64,000 nt of DNA from Eucalyptus grandis (taxonomy: Eukaryota > Streptophyta > Magnoliopsida > Myrtales > Myrtaceae): contig NC_052614.1 of the NCBI RefSeq assembly GCF_016545825.1, positions 33,574,072-33,638,071 of the forward strand. Reading direction: 5' to 3'. Below, one piece after another: positions 23,218-35,856 of this stretch; within the stretch, counting starts at the first letter, position 1, and every line of letters begins with the position of its first letter. The notes under the pieces are model-generated. The model was not told where the DNA came from, searched no databases, and worked only from the letters and a program-made list of their open reading frames with translations. The translations under genes were made by a program, and so were the position numbers.

Positions 23218-23425
23218 TAAATTGGATAAACGTAATGAAAAATCATAAACTAGTACACCTATAATAAGTAGAAGGTAAAATAATTAATATACCTATTAAC
23301 TGTCACGTGTAATTCAATTCAGCAATTTGATTATAAAACTTAAAAAAAACTAAGGTTTTTGGTGGTTAAAAAATCAGTTGGGAATAGGTGTACCGATTTG
23401 GGGTTTTTATGATATCAACAATTTT

Positions 23426-24170
23426 CCTCAAATTTCCTTAAACATTTTCGTGAACGATGAAATTTTTTTCGCTAAGTGATTATTTTTAAGAAAATATTCA
23501 AATCATTCATCTTTTTTTTTTTTTTTTTTTGGGTGAAATGATAGTTTTTCCAAATTCTCTATGCTATATAATGAATAATTAATGATCATTCAAGAATACA
23601 CACACGCATATCATGTGCCATAACATTTGTGTAGCATTTAGTTTGGTGTCATAACTTTTCAATCGATTACTTAAGCGTCTTAACTTTTGAACTAACTATT
23701 TGAGTATAACTTCTAAAAATTGTTCAGCACAAGTGCTGTCCATTTTGATGCCTCGTCACATTTTCCAGCTGCCTAAAATCTTTCTCGTGAATACTTGAGT
23801 GGTTGATTGAAAAATTATGACATCGAAGCCGGAAGTTATGACACTTTCTTGGTGGCCTTTTCTCGACCAGTGTCCAATCCTTTTTTCCACCGAAAAAGGA
23901 AGAACCTTCCATAATTAAAGGAGCATCAAACCCTTGTGATTAAAAAGAAACAAAAGAAATAAGAACGAAGACAATGTATCAACAATCGTAACCACGAACA
24001 ACTTCAACGAAACATCAAACCTGCGAGTCACTAGCTATGAAGTCGCGTCAACTAATCGAGAGAAAAAAAGTTGTCACCCGAGGTTTGACCTGCCGAAACT
24101 TGTTAAGGGAATGCCTTGCTTTAATCCGGAGAACATGCAGCGTTAGCATGCAGCCGCTGATTGCACCTGA
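23426..24170. other. Intergenic stretch before the USP-kinase gene
   Basis: A T-run at 23511-23530 and AT-rich DNA, then more mixed sequence that probably contains the distal promoter of the downstream gene. No gene seen. Confidence 0.3.
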
Positions 24171-24615
24171 AACAGACCGAAATGCGTGCTCTCTCTCTCC
24201 CTCTCTTTCTAGATTGAGAAACAGGAGGTTGGAGGGTTCTCTAATTTGAACTGATTAACGCCTCGGGTGCCTAATTCGAGGAGAGAGAGAGACGCGAGAG
24301 AAGAGGGAAAGAGAGAAAATTGGTGGTTCATCAATAAGAGGGAGGAGAGGGCGAGAGAACGTGGTGAATTCACAGGAGAAAGGTCGAGTTCGAACATTCG
24401 TCGTCTCTCTTTCGCCTCTCCAGGAGGCGGAAAAGTGCCGTCGCTGCCGAGTCGAGAACCAGAAAGCACGCCGTGATCTGCTGGAGGTTCGACTTATTCG
24501 CCACGAGCGATATTTGATTCCTATTTTGGTTTCTGGTCTGTTCTTCTTTCGATGTCAATCACGCGCCGATCTTCGTATTGCTGACTTTCCAGGGTTTCGG
24601 ACACAGAGAGAACAA
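24171..24615 (+). promoter_or_regulatory. Probable 5' leader of the USP-kinase gene
   Basis: A CT-rich stretch (CTCTCTCTCTCCCTCTCTTT, about 24190) and GA-rich sequence (24280-24360) resemble plant core-promoter/5' UTR pyrimidine patches. A possible 5' UTR intron runs from about 24487 (GAG/GTTCGA) to 24589 (TTTCCAG). The open frame continues upstream of 24616 but has no in-frame ATG there. Confidence 0.4.
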
Positions 24616-27600
24616 ATGTGGCTTGCGAGAGAACAGTCGGAGAGAAAGGGAGGGAGCGGGTTGGTGGCCGTGGCGATCGATAAGGATAAAGGAAGCCAGA
24701 ATGCTCTCAAATGGACCATCGATAATCTTCTCCAGAGAGGCCAAGTCGTCATCCTCGTTCATGTCAAGGTCAAGTCCCTCCCCACCGCGCCTTTGGGTTC
24801 TTCCCCTAGTAAGTCATCGAACTACGTTGAATTGCAACGATGAGTTTTCTAGCTGATGCATGTGCATGTCGAATTCGAGAGATCAATGTGTATAAGCCGA
24901 ATGTACGCGGATTATGATTTTCAGTGCGATAATCACCTCTAATTATTCAATGTTTAGCGGGTATCTATGGGGGTTGGTTTCAACTATTTGATGCCAACAA
25001 GGCTCTTCATATGGCAGGACACGAGCTCGATCCTAAAGAACTCTTTCTTCCCTTCCGATGCTTCTGCACGCGCAAGGATGTAAGTTAGATGCTACTGCTT
25101 CAAACAAATTCAACAGCAATGCACAATCTGTTTGGTTAGGTGTTCACACATTCATTTTGACGCCAGATACAATGCAAAGATATTTTGCTGGAAGACACGG
25201 ACGTAGCGAAAGCATTGATTGAGTATGTTTCTCACAACTCCATTGAGAATCTAGTCCTCGGTTCCTCGTCGAAGTCTGGCTTTCTAAGGTTTGTATTGCT
25301 TGTTGATTGATCTCGCATGAATAATCAGCGGATCAGATAATTTGTTCACATACAATGACCCCTCGCATTTGTTTTGCACGCAAAATGCATCTTTTGTTGT
25401 TTTAAAATTCACTTATCTTCCAGGCAAGACAAAAGCAACTTGGTGTGGCGTTTCGTCTGTGTTTTCATAGGCCTTCGAGAACTATAAGTTTCTCACAAGT
25501 TAAGATTATATAGCAATCTTTCTTTCAGAAACACAAAAGAAATATGCATTGGCATAAGCCTATGAAGTTCAAGATGGGATTGATTTAGTGCAATGATAAT
25601 AAGTTATTTGCTAAAGCTTGCGACTCTACAACTACATCGAACACTTTAACAATGGCTACTAAGAAATGACAACACATGCTTGTGACATTGACACAAAGGT
25701 AACTGAATAAGTATACCAATGTTCATCTACATATGTGAGGTACGGATCTAAACGAAAAAACTACGCTCAAATACCTAGTTAAAATGATTTCGTAAGGCGA
25801 TTATTTTAGGACTTAACTTGATAGCCTGATAAGTGCTTATCGACAGAACCTTCAAGGCGACAGATGTGCCAAGTAGTGTGGCAAAAGGAGCACCAGACTT
25901 TTGTACGGTTTATGTCATAACGAAGGGGAAGATAACAACCATGCGGTCGGCCACCCGTCCAGCTCCGATGGCCTCGCCACTATCTAATCAAATTCACAAT
26001 CAATTGGTTCCACGGGCACATCAATCAGAGCCGCGTGTCCCCCAAACTAATAGTATAAGAGGTAAGCGTTTTTGCACATTAAATCTTCGTTTCTGGTTCC
26101 CCTTCATCTCGCCTCTTTAGACACCTAAGGACGGACTCTCCATTAGGATTTGCAAGGGCAATGAATGAGATGCCTCATAAGTCGAATGACAGCTTAGATT
26201 TTATAAGGTAAGTCAATCTTATTTGAAACGACCATTTCCCAATTAGAGGAAAAAAAGACTAAAATCCTTTGCAAACAGATCACCATTCACAAGAGGAAAA
26301 GGTTCTAACGGCAGATTGTACGGGGAGGTTGGTACTCCGGATACTGATATATCCTTTGTCAGCTCTGGTAGACAGAGTGTCGACCGAATGTTCCCATCAT
26401 TTTATGACAATCTGGACGGTGGCTACTCCCCGAGGTTGTCTAACACCTCCAACACAGACTACAGACAGGGCTTTGATGCTGCTCTGCTGGCGCAGAGGTC
26501 AGTAGATAGCAGCACAGTTCGCGAAGTGTCGCCTATGTCACATTTTTCACAGGAGAGCGAGAGGTCTTATTCATATTCATCACCCAATACGGTAAGAACA
26601 AGATGAGTGTGACATGCTTATAGGATCTATTTAACGTTTCTCAGAAGAGAGATGTAGTTCAAAACATTTTGAAACAAAAGTGAAGGATTTTCAAATTTGC
26701 AGGATGATGTGGAAGCTGAGATGAAGAGGCTAAAACAAGAGCTTAAGCAGACAATGGAAATGTACAGCAAAGCTTGCAAAGATGCTCTCTCTGCTAAACA
26801 AAAGGTAAGGCAGATTGAGTTTCGCTGGAGGAATTACGTTTCCCTGTTCAAGACTTTAAAGTGATTGCCTTCCAGGCGATAGAGCTCCAGCATTGGAAAC
26901 TAGAAGAAGAAAGGAGGGTCGAGGAGGCACGATTGGCTGAGGAAGCAGCTTTAGCACTTGCGGAAAAGGAGAAAGCCAAGTCCAAAGCAGCGATGGAGGC
27001 TGCTGAGGCTGCTCAGAGGATTGCCGAACTCGAAGCCCAGAAAAGGATTAATGCGGAAATGAAAGCCATCAAAGAAGCCGAGGAGAAGAAAAAGGTGCTC
27101 GATGCTCTTGCACAGTCAGATGTCAGGTACAGAAGATACTCGATTGAGGAGATCGAAAATGCTACAGAGTTCTTTTTGGAGTCCCGCAAGATTGGTGAAG
27201 GAGGTTATGGCCCTGTGTACAAGTGCTACTTGGATCACACGTTAGTTGCAATCAAGGTCTTGCGACCAGATGCTGCTCAAGGCAGATCCCAGTTTTTGCA
27301 AGAGGTACGTCATCAGTAAAAACTATGCAGTGTGAATGCAAGCGTAAACAACAAGGGTTATACTTCCCATTTTTGTATTTGGGTCTAGAAAATGTGATTT
27401 GAGAATACTTGGGGAGATGAAACATCCAACTGATAGTGACTGAGTTTATTAAGCTAGAGATCGTTTAACTTTGAAGAGGCTTACATAATGTCAGTCAACC
27501 ACTTTCAACTTCAACTACTATGTTTACTTTTGACGAAGATCATTAAACTTCTTTATCTATTCTGTGCCAATTATTGCAGGTTGAGGTGTTGAGCTGCATA

Positions 27601-28532
27601 AGGCATCCAAACATGGTTCTTCTCCTGGGAGCTTGTCCAGAATATGGATGCTTGGTGTACGAGTTCATGGCGAATGGAAGCTTAGATGACCGCCTCTTCT
27701 GTCGCGGAAACACCAGGCCGCTTTCTTGGCAACTCAGGTTCAAAATTGCAGCAGGAATCGGAACTGGCTTGCTGTTCCTCCACCAAGCGAAACCTGAACC
27801 ACTTGTGCATCGCGATTTAAAACCTGGAAACATTCTGCTCGATAGCAACTTCGTCTGCAAGATCAGTGATGTTGGTTTAGCTCGGCTGGTCCCGCCTTCT
27901 GTTGCCGACAGTGTGACACAATACCGCATGACGTCCACGGCTGGGACATTTTGCTACATAGATCCCGAGTACCAGCAGACGGGAATGCTGGGGGTCAAGT
28001 CTGATATATACTCTCTAGGGATCATCTTTTTGCAGCTACTAACCGCCAAACCTCCCATGGGATTGACCCACCATGTCGAGCGGGCAATCGAGAATGGGAC
28101 TTTTGCTGAAATGCTAGATCCAGCGGTGCCTGATTGGCCCTATAATGAGGCTCTGGCCTTTGCCCAAATGGCACTTAAGTGTTCGGAGTTAAGACGGAAG
28201 GATAGACCAGATCTCGCAAAAGTCATTCTCCCCGAACTTGACAGACTGAAAGCATTGGCTGAGAGAAGCATTCATCCCTCGTGGCCTAGTTATAACTCGA
28301 GCGACTCACCCAATGACAGCCAGGTTTCTTTGCAACTGGTAAGTTAAAAGACATTCCGACAAACAGCAAATCTCACACCAGCGCATGAAGTATCTCTTGA
28401 TAGATTCTAGATGGTGGCATGAAAGATGACCAAACTCACCTTTTGTCATTCATTTTCTTAACATCTTTCTTATGCAACTTCCACCAGGGTTCAATGAGTT
28501 CTCCATCACTCGGGGAATCGCATTGCAGTTAA
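24616..28532 (+). CDS. USP-domain receptor-like cytoplasmic kinase (RLCK IX-type)
   Basis: Ten exons: 24616-24808, 24958-25079, 25167-25288, 25847-26061, 26147-26207, 26279-26591, 26703-26804, 26876-27304, 27580-28338, 28488-28532, encoding about 786 aa in one frame. An N-terminal universal stress protein fold (VAVAIDKDKGSQNALKWTID, then FCTRKD, ENLVLGSSSKSGFLR) is followed by a Ser-rich linker (TPDTDISFVSSGRQS), an Ala/Glu/Lys coiled coil (about residues 377-450) and a Ser/Thr kinase. Key residues: IGEGGYG loop (482-488), VAIK Lys503, HRDLKPGN (Asp598), DVG in place of DFG (Asp616), and DPEYQQTG. No U-box follows the kinase, unlike related PUB proteins, so it is a kinase-only member. No lesion seen. 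The 26147 acceptor was chosen because the nearby 26121 alternative breaks the frame. Retaining intron 9 would end the protein two codons later (QLVS). Confidence 0.92.
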
Positions 28533-30157
28533 ACTATCTCATGGTAGAGTACCTGGAGCAATGGAGACCCAAAACATGAGAAGATTACGAGTTTTTGACT
28601 GCTTGCAAAAGAAGAATATAGGGTAACCATATGATAAAATCGTTGCGGCCTGATGAAAGATAAGCCGCTGCAGGACCCACATCTCTTCGCTTCCATTTCA
28701 CCATCTCTACTTTTTAAGGTTGGCCAAGCTTCCTGGACTGAGGACTTCTATCTATTTGACGACCGATGAATCAAGTGAACATAACTATTAGAAAAGAACA
28801 TTGAAGAGCCTCATGGACCTCATGACGGTATTCGATCACGAAGGATGCTTCCCTCAATATTCGACATCGACCATTGATTGAATGAGATACCTCTTTGTAG
28901 GTTATGGTTATGTGCTGATACTAGAGTAACTCAGACTCTGAAGTTATGATAGACTTTGATTTCTTATCCATCATCCATACTGAGGTAGGTGTAAGCTGAA
29001 GCACAGAAATGATTAAAGTCAATGTTCTGAAGGCTCTGATATTGCTACGTGAGTGTTGGCAAATAAAAAAGAATATAGCAAATAATGGCCGATTTTTATA
29101 AGTTGGACATATTTTATAAAGAACATTTTCATCACAATATGTGTTGCCGGCGATAATTTTTAAGACCTGTCAACTGTTTTTTATATTTGGCTTTGATTGA
29201 TAGTGTGCAGCACAATCGGTAGAGTCGGCATACAACCCGAAGTCAAGCCTGAATGCGAAGATTCGTACAGATGCCGGAGCGGCCATTTTTGTTCCGCATT
29301 ACAAAGTCTAATTGTATGTAAGGAGCTATCTGCGAGTACGTATGAAAGAAGGCATCACATCAGACAATTTCTGTCCTCAATTTGTTGTGACTTTCCCTCA
29401 ATTTACGCTTTTCTCTGCTGCATCTTCGTTTGAGTTAGTTCAATTAGTTTAGTTTGCCACAATTTTTGACGGAAACTTCACAAATCCAGGATGAATTGGT
29501 GATTCCTTTCTCGATATTAATTGTCTTTTTCGTGAATTATCTTTTGCATGAGGGACAAAAGGCACCGGAGGTTTCTGAACTATTGTAAATCATTCAATAG
29601 GTCCTTAACTTTTTTTATACAATCATCCCCACAAAATTTTTTGTTCAAATTATCCCTTTCATTGGGAAACAAACAATTGTGCTAACATAACTGCTAAGTC
29701 TCCATCAAATGCCAAAGTACCAGTAAAATGGTTTTTTTTTTTTTTTTAAATTTATTTTTAAATAAGGAAAATTGTTGAGGGTAACTATGCAACCTAAAGG
29801 GTGTAAATATATTGTTTAAATATTATGAAAATTTTTGTGGAAATTGACAGCCAACACTTGGAAATCAATTGAAACTGAAAATATCAAGTGTGTGTGGTGC
29901 TATTGCGAAGACATAGATGATAACCAACGAGTAAAGACGATCACATCAAATTATACTTATCTCCAAGTTTATATCCATTCTTCATACTAGAAGCCTCAAT
30001 TCGAGTTGGAACCCATTGGTAATCTTCTAGACAAGTCACAATCACTGAGTATCAATCTTAATAGTGATAGATTACACTATTGGAACTCAAGTGCTGCTAT
30101 CAATATTGTACACTTGATTTTATCACAAATTTTTTTTTTTTTCGGTATCATAAGTAC
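28533..30157. other. Intergenic stretch after the USP-kinase gene
   Basis: 3' UTR and AT-rich DNA with a T-run at 29731-29747. About 29386-29540 belongs to a dispersed repeat pair listed separately. No gene recognised; frames at 29197-29433 and 30006-30248 show no domain. Confidence 0.3.
29386..29540 (+). repeat. Dispersed repeat, copy 1
   Basis: Shares ordered phrases with 32520-32665: TTTCCCT.AATTTACGCTT, then AGTTTAGTTTGCCACAATTT, then ACTTCAC.AATCCA. Probably a decayed LTR or other transposon piece present twice about 3.1 kb apart in the same orientation. Confidence 0.6.
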
Positions 30158-30175
30158 AAAGCAGCAAAACACCAC

Positions 30176-30877
30176 CCAAACTCTATCGACCATCTCTTCT
30201 TTGCTTGTCCCATCTCGGCGACTTTTTTTTTTTTTTTTGGGCCAGTAGATGTAATCTTCCATGGCGTAATAGATCTTGGGCGGAAAATAACCTCTAGGCT
30301 TTGAATTTCCTAACTAGTAAGGATTTCTTCCATTCCGTTGCTCGGTTCTCTTTTTGGAGCCATGTGCTATTAATTTGGAAAAAAAGAAATAGCATCATTT
30401 TCCGGGGTGAAACGCTTGAGGTTTTGGCTTTGAAGAATCAACTTGTCAAAGTTGTTAAAGATAAAGTGTTGACCTTCAGCAACGTGCTGGACAACTTTCG
30501 TAACAGGCGTCTTCAACGAGGGTGGGGCTTTGACTCTTCTGTTTTTGTTGCGGGCCTGCCCATTCTCCTTAGTGGTGCTTCTTCTGTTAGGGTTGGTCAG
30601 TTGGTGCTGTTCCTTCTGGGTTTGCGGCCCCGTTGCTGTGTTGTGCTACCTTGCTGACAGTTTTTTTTTTTGGTTTGCTTGGTGGCGGTATTCTTTTGTT
30701 TGCCGGTTTGTTTCGGCTTCCTTGTTTTCCATTGTTTTTGTTTTTTTTTTTACATTGGTTCCCTTTCACTCTTTTTTGCTCATGCATTATGAGTGAAAGT
30801 TTTTGGCGCCGGTTTTTTTTTGTATAGTTGGCTTTTGCTCTATAAATTCTTACCTTACCAAAAAAAAAAAAAAAAAA
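30176..30877 (+). mobile_element. 5'-truncated L1-type LINE with target-site duplication
   Basis: About 700 bp from a zinc-ribbon region of ORF2 (SIDHLFFACPISATF) through LIWKKRNSIIFRGETL to a T/G-rich 3' UTR and an A-tail ending at 30877. Flanks 30158-30175 and 30875-30892 share the direct copy AAAGCAGCAAAACAC plus CAC/TAC (one mismatch). A frameshift lies in a T-run at 30222-30239. The short length and intact duplication mark a typical dead-on-arrival insertion. Confidence 0.85.
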
Positions 30878-30892
30878 GCAGCAAAACACTAC

Positions 30893-31992
30893 ATTGGAAA
30901 TTTTAGATAAACAGATATAATTTGATTAACACAGAGTAACAATGGACACCATCGGCTTTCTCTATTTTTTGTTGCAACTCTTTGAGCTTCATTGATCCTC
31001 CTTTACATAGACATCTTCAATCTTCCCATAGGAGATGGTCTTGAGGAGCAATAGCAAAGACCTGTTAAGAGTTGTTAGGAGTAGTTGTCCAAGAATAGGA
31101 TCGTCCGTACAACCTTTTTCCTTGAACATCAACGCGGTTTCCCAAAATGGAGTCTGCTGGATCTGTCCCATCACTGGATACTCTAGCAGTCTAACTAAAA
31201 AGCTATCAACTATTCTCTAACGATTTTCACTTCTCCTGCGATGGTCTTCCCAACTGTCAATGGCTATAATTTTGTCTCTAATGGTCATCTTCATATGAAC
31301 GTACTAACAACATCACCAACGACTCAATATTAGCATGATCTATTGCTTGTAATAGGCACGTGCACAATAAAATTGATCTGTCAATATTGTCCATGGACAA
31401 GCCACATGAAATGACTTGCGATTCAATTTCCAATGATACTTATGAGCATATCAATTTTCAAAAACTAAAGAAATCAGCCATGGTCCTTCCAAGTTATTAT
31501 GAAAACATCGTGATATCTGACTTATATACCTTCTTTGGAATTATCACCATAGCTAGTCATTGTCGAGCTCTTTAGATATCATGGATATCATCACAATCAT
31601 TTAGATAACACCACAAACATCTATATTTATCATACTAGATATTACATCAATGACAATTTTGGAATCATAAAAAAATCATAGGGATGGTTAACAATAAGAA
31701 TAACAAAATGAAAAAAAAAAGTATTAAAAAATCAAATGAAAAAGAATTTTGAAAAAAAGAGGAAGAAAGAAGTTTGGATTTGTGGCCAGGAAAAAGAGAC
31801 TATGAAGGTAGAGCAATGCAATATTGGGGGTTGTATGGCCCCAACTAGGTGTTAATGGTCATGCGACACCGGTGAGAGCTGGCATGCTGCATAATTAGCA
31901 TAGTCAGTAGCTTAATGAGGTAATTCGCATATAGTTAGGCTAGAACGGTAATATTTTTTTTATCTTAATTTAAACTGTAATTACATGTAAGT
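30893..31992. other. Intergenic stretch with weak coding-like relic
   Basis: On the minus strand, 30989-31174 reads as a 61-codon frame (MMGQIQQTPFWETALMFKEK to YGKIEDVYVKEDQ) with a natural amino-acid mix. It and flanking frames look like a decayed gene or element, but I do not recognise the family. The remainder is AT-rich. Confidence 0.25.
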
Positions 31993-32425
31993 GTCACGGG
32001 CCGATACTTGAGATTGCAAACCGTGAAGCACTTTGGCTCCCTTTGCTCTTGTGTGGATGACAGAAAGTATTTAGAAAAAGAAGCTCTAGGAGAGAATGTG
32101 CTTCTATTACTCAAATATTGGGTGATACAAATTAGGAGAACATTCCTATTCATACATAAAGCCTTCCAATTACTACCATAGACCCCTTGATCAAATGGTG
32201 GAAATCCACTCACCCCAACTACCATATATTCTATTAAATACAAGACTACCATCTACCTTATTAAGTATAAGAAATATCTTGAATACAGATATACATTTCC
32301 CATACCATCCCTAGAGTATTCTAAAATCCTCATGAAGACCCTAGAGCCCAAAGCACGTCAAGGCTTGCCAATCATTTAGGTTAACTCTTCGGCTAGTTAG
32401 GTCTGGAAACCTCCAGTTTATGACA
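31993..32425 (-). mobile_element. Probable solo LTR
   Basis: Borders TGTCACGGGCC and TTTATGACA give TG...CA ends. On the minus strand it runs TGTCATAAACTGG to GGCCCGTGACA with an R/U5-like stretch (ATCACCCAATATTTGAG, AGAAGCACATTCTCTCC) typical of copia LTRs. Flanking 5-mers (GTAAG and CAAGG) do not match, so the ends may be off by a few bases or the duplication may have decayed. Confidence 0.5.
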
Positions 32426-32519
32426 CAAGGATGTATATAAGTACGAATAAATAGTAGCAGAAGGGGAAGAAAGGATAGCATATATCATATCACACAAATT
32501 TCTCTTTCAATTCGTTAAA

Positions 32520-32665
32520 GCTTTCCCTATAATTTACGCTTGCCTTTACTGCAACTTTGTTTAATTTATTTCAACTAGTTTAGTTTGCCACAATTTCTAA
32601 CATCAACTTCACGAATCCAAAAATCAAGTGGCGAATCCTTTGTCGACCATCAATCTTCTTTTTTC
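32520..32665 (+). repeat. Dispersed repeat, copy 2
   Basis: Partner of 29386-29540. It lies about 95 bp beyond the solo LTR end at 32425, so it is not part of that LTR. Confidence 0.6.
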
Positions 32666-33311
32666 ACAAAGATTGCAATTGTCTGTTTCCAAGTTCTCTA
32701 AAAAAATTATATAGCAAACAATGAGAATGAATTGTTTGTTTTTTTAAAAAATTTAGCAAACAATGAGAATGAGAATTTTTAAAATTTCATTCTCATTTTC
32801 AAAAGAAATATGAAACAAATTGAGAAATTACATTTTGTAAACTTTTTAAGAAAGAATTTCAACATCTCTTTGTGATATACTATGAGGTTTGACTTTTTTT
32901 CTAAGACTAGTATAGCAACCTTAAATCTTTTCTTTTTTGGTGCACCTAAAAGTTTGGGGCCAGGAGACATTAGACTAACCTCATGGACTGAGACGGAGTT
33001 TCTATATATTGAGTAGGATCAATTGATTCCATCCAAATTTTAGTTCATGTATCACTGTAAATTCAACCTCAGATTAACTTCTAAAACCATATTACAAGGA
33101 AAAGGAAGTTCATTAATCTAAATATAACTACAAATGTTTTTGTTTGACAAAAAAAAAAAAAAAAGAGATGAAAAGAACAATACTTATGGCATGCTTAATT
33201 TTTAATGGAAAAAGGGCATACGAATCTCCCTTCTCGGTTTTATTCAAAAGAGCTCTCTAATGTAGATCTTAAGACTCTTGGGAATGTGCCGATTTCGAGT
33301 TTGAAACCTTG

Positions 33312-33500
33312 AGGGTTGCTCAAGAGGTAACGTGTTTGCTTTATTCGTTCAAAGCTCGTGTTTGAATCCCAATATTTTTGCATTCTATTGTAGCCACCTA
33401 ATTTAGATCTCTTTGCCTTCGGGGATTAATCGGAATGTGCAGAATCAAGGAACTATCGCATTAGGTAGGAATTAGGTGAGTGCTCAAAGAGTACTCGATA
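33312..33500 (+). mobile_element. Possible tRNA-derived SINE
   Basis: GTTGCTCAAGAGGTAACGTG resembles a pol III box A and GTGTTTGAATCCC a box B, about 35 bp apart, as in tRNA-derived SINE heads. A following unrelated body and A-rich end (near 33515) fit, but no target duplication was found. It is not a functional tRNA gene: no acceptor stem pairs. Confidence 0.35.
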
Positions 33501-34384
33501 TCTCATTATTAGTGAAAAAATAAAATAGTTAAAGTACAAGTAAACACATCAGTTCATGAAGCCAACTAGCCAAATTAATTGGACAAATGTGTGTCAACAT
33601 GTATTTCTTGGTAGATGAACTACGGATAGAAGAGAGATAAATTATTGGTAAAAAAACTCAATAATTACACCATTTCCAGACTACTAGTAGTCTTCTACTG
33701 TGTCAGTATCTGCTGAAATGAGTTTTTTGAGACGAGTTTTGCATGGGTTGCATAAATAAATGTCTTCCAATCATACTTTTTTTTTTCTAAACATGAAATG
33801 TAATTAATACATGATGTCTTAGATTGTCAATGTCAGTGCAAAATCTCATGCAAGGAGTAATCCGTTTTACCCATGGCTATCGATTAAGTTAAAATATTCA
33901 CCAAGATGTCAGTAGATATCCAGAGGATTTCAATGCGCTCTTTCTTTCATATATGTGAAACTCATGAGCAGACAAAGGGATAACAGAGATAAAAGTGACA
34001 TAAATTGAATATTGCAATAGGCTGTTTTCAACTTCTCATTTTTTTTTTCTCCTCAGTCAAAGAATATCACGTCATTCATTATTGTATTTATTAAAGTAAA
34101 TTCTAAAATATAAAGTAAATAAAATAATAAATCAGTCATGCATAGTTGGTTTGAAAAAAAGTTCTTGAGACGAGACGAGACGAATGAATGTGTTTTGAGA
34201 GAAAATAACTTAGGGATAGAAGAGTTCACCACCAAGAGATAAAACAATGTTCCATTAGATAAAAATAAAGATCTTTAAGGTTCACCATTAAAGTATTAGA
34301 TTAAAAATGAAGAATTCTCATATATTGTGTCATCTAAAATCTAGATTCTTACAATTGAGAATACAATTCTCATATATTCCCAAA
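33501..34384. other. Intergenic stretch
   Basis: AT-rich with T-runs near 33778 and 34040. No supportable gene or element. Confidence 0.3.
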
Positions 34385-34995
34385 TTCCTTTGGCAGAAAA
34401 TCTGGAACCTCAACACCATGGCAAAAATTTAAATTTTCATTTGGAGTATGTGCCATAAAAACTTACCAACTCGCAAGAACTTGTGCAAGCGAACAATCGC
34501 GCCCGATCCTCTCTACCCTATTTGCCGCCAATTCCCACATACCTTGGAGCACCTACCCTTGCTTTGCGACTGGACAAAAGCAGTTTGGTCAGATCATCAA
34601 CTGCAAATCTGGATATACAACTATGGAATTTCTAGAATGAACAGATGGGTATTGGACACCATGCTACAAAGTACTAGCTTACCCTCAATCAAACTAATCA
34701 CCGGGATACTGTAGAAAATTTAGCTAGCTTGCAACGGCTTCATCTTCGAATCGAAATCCAAACTCGAGCTCGATAGTCGATGAAGCATGTGCCATAGACA
34801 AGAACTTTAAGCTCGAACAAACGAGAGGGGCGAAAAACAAAAAAAACGCTGACCTGATTCGTAGGCTCCTCCAAAAATTGGCGCCTTAAAGTTTAACATT
34901 GATGGTCAGTCATTGAAGGGGAGAGGAAGGGAGCTTATGCTAGTATTTGCCAAGGCTCAGCTGAGAAAGTGGTTGCTGGTTTTGTTGAAAGAGTA

Positions 34996-35332
34996 TGTTG
35001 GAAAATAAAGAAGAGGAGGAGAAGAAGAAGAAGACAAGTATTGGGGGAAGATACGTAACACTGTTTGTTGTAACTAGTGAATTTATCGAGAATGTGACAA
35101 CAAAATAAACAAGAATTGAAGGTAAGGTACGGTTAACTGAATTTCCTTAAGACAATCAGTTCATACCAACGGTGCTAAGCAGCTTCACAAACTTCATCTC
35201 CCAAGATAAAACACCTTTATCAGCATTACATGAATTCGAGAAATACACAAATTAATGAGATACGTGAACAAAAACAACATATCTCATTTTGCTTACATTC
35301 GTTGATATATTAAACCTATCAAAATTATAACA
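34996..35332 (-). repeat. Copia 3' LTR (internally deleted)
   Basis: 337 bp, from TGTTGGAAAATAAAG to TTATAACA on the plus strand. It matches the other LTR at both ends but lacks about 270 bp after AAACACCT. Confidence 0.85.
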
Positions 35333-35856
35333 ATCTCCCACATTAATGGATTAGTAAAACATTTTGACTCGAGGAACTTTAAATGTGCTTGTGGAAATAC
35401 ACTAGATCAAGATAAGTAGTTTTCACTTTGAACCATTCTTTAGTGAAAGCCTATCGGACATACTTAACCAGTTGGTGGACTAGACCATGAATCGCCAATT
35501 GTTGGTGTAAGTTCGGACAGTAGATCTCACACATAGTATCTTTGAATCAAGATTGGTTTTTGGTTGCATTTATTCTTTCGGCCATGAATCTCTTAAGATT
35601 CATGCGTGCTTTAAAAAATCAAGCCTTTAAAGATTTTCATAGAGTTAGCCAGCTCCACCATATGGGTGCATTCCTATCAAATGTATCTATCATACCTCAT
35701 TAGATGTTGAAATCTAAATTATATGAATCATTAAACGCATAGCATACCCTTAAAATGGCATGAAGCATTGTTGCATTATAGGATTGGGAGATAGTGCTCA
35801 CACTAGAATTTCCAAATTTGCATTGTCCTACTAGACCTAGTCCATGGGATCTCCAA

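Noticed and set aside
24361..24615. In-frame N-terminal extension of the USP kinase
   Set aside because: No ATG in that frame before 24616, and the translated stretch is not USP-like; better read as a leader with a possible intron.
30530..30827. Phe/Leu-rich 'membrane protein' frames
   Set aside because: They are the T-rich 3' UTR of a truncated LINE, ending in its A-tail.
33312..33385. Possible tRNA gene
   Set aside because: Only box A and box B resemblance; no acceptor or anticodon stem pairing. Kept as a possible SINE.
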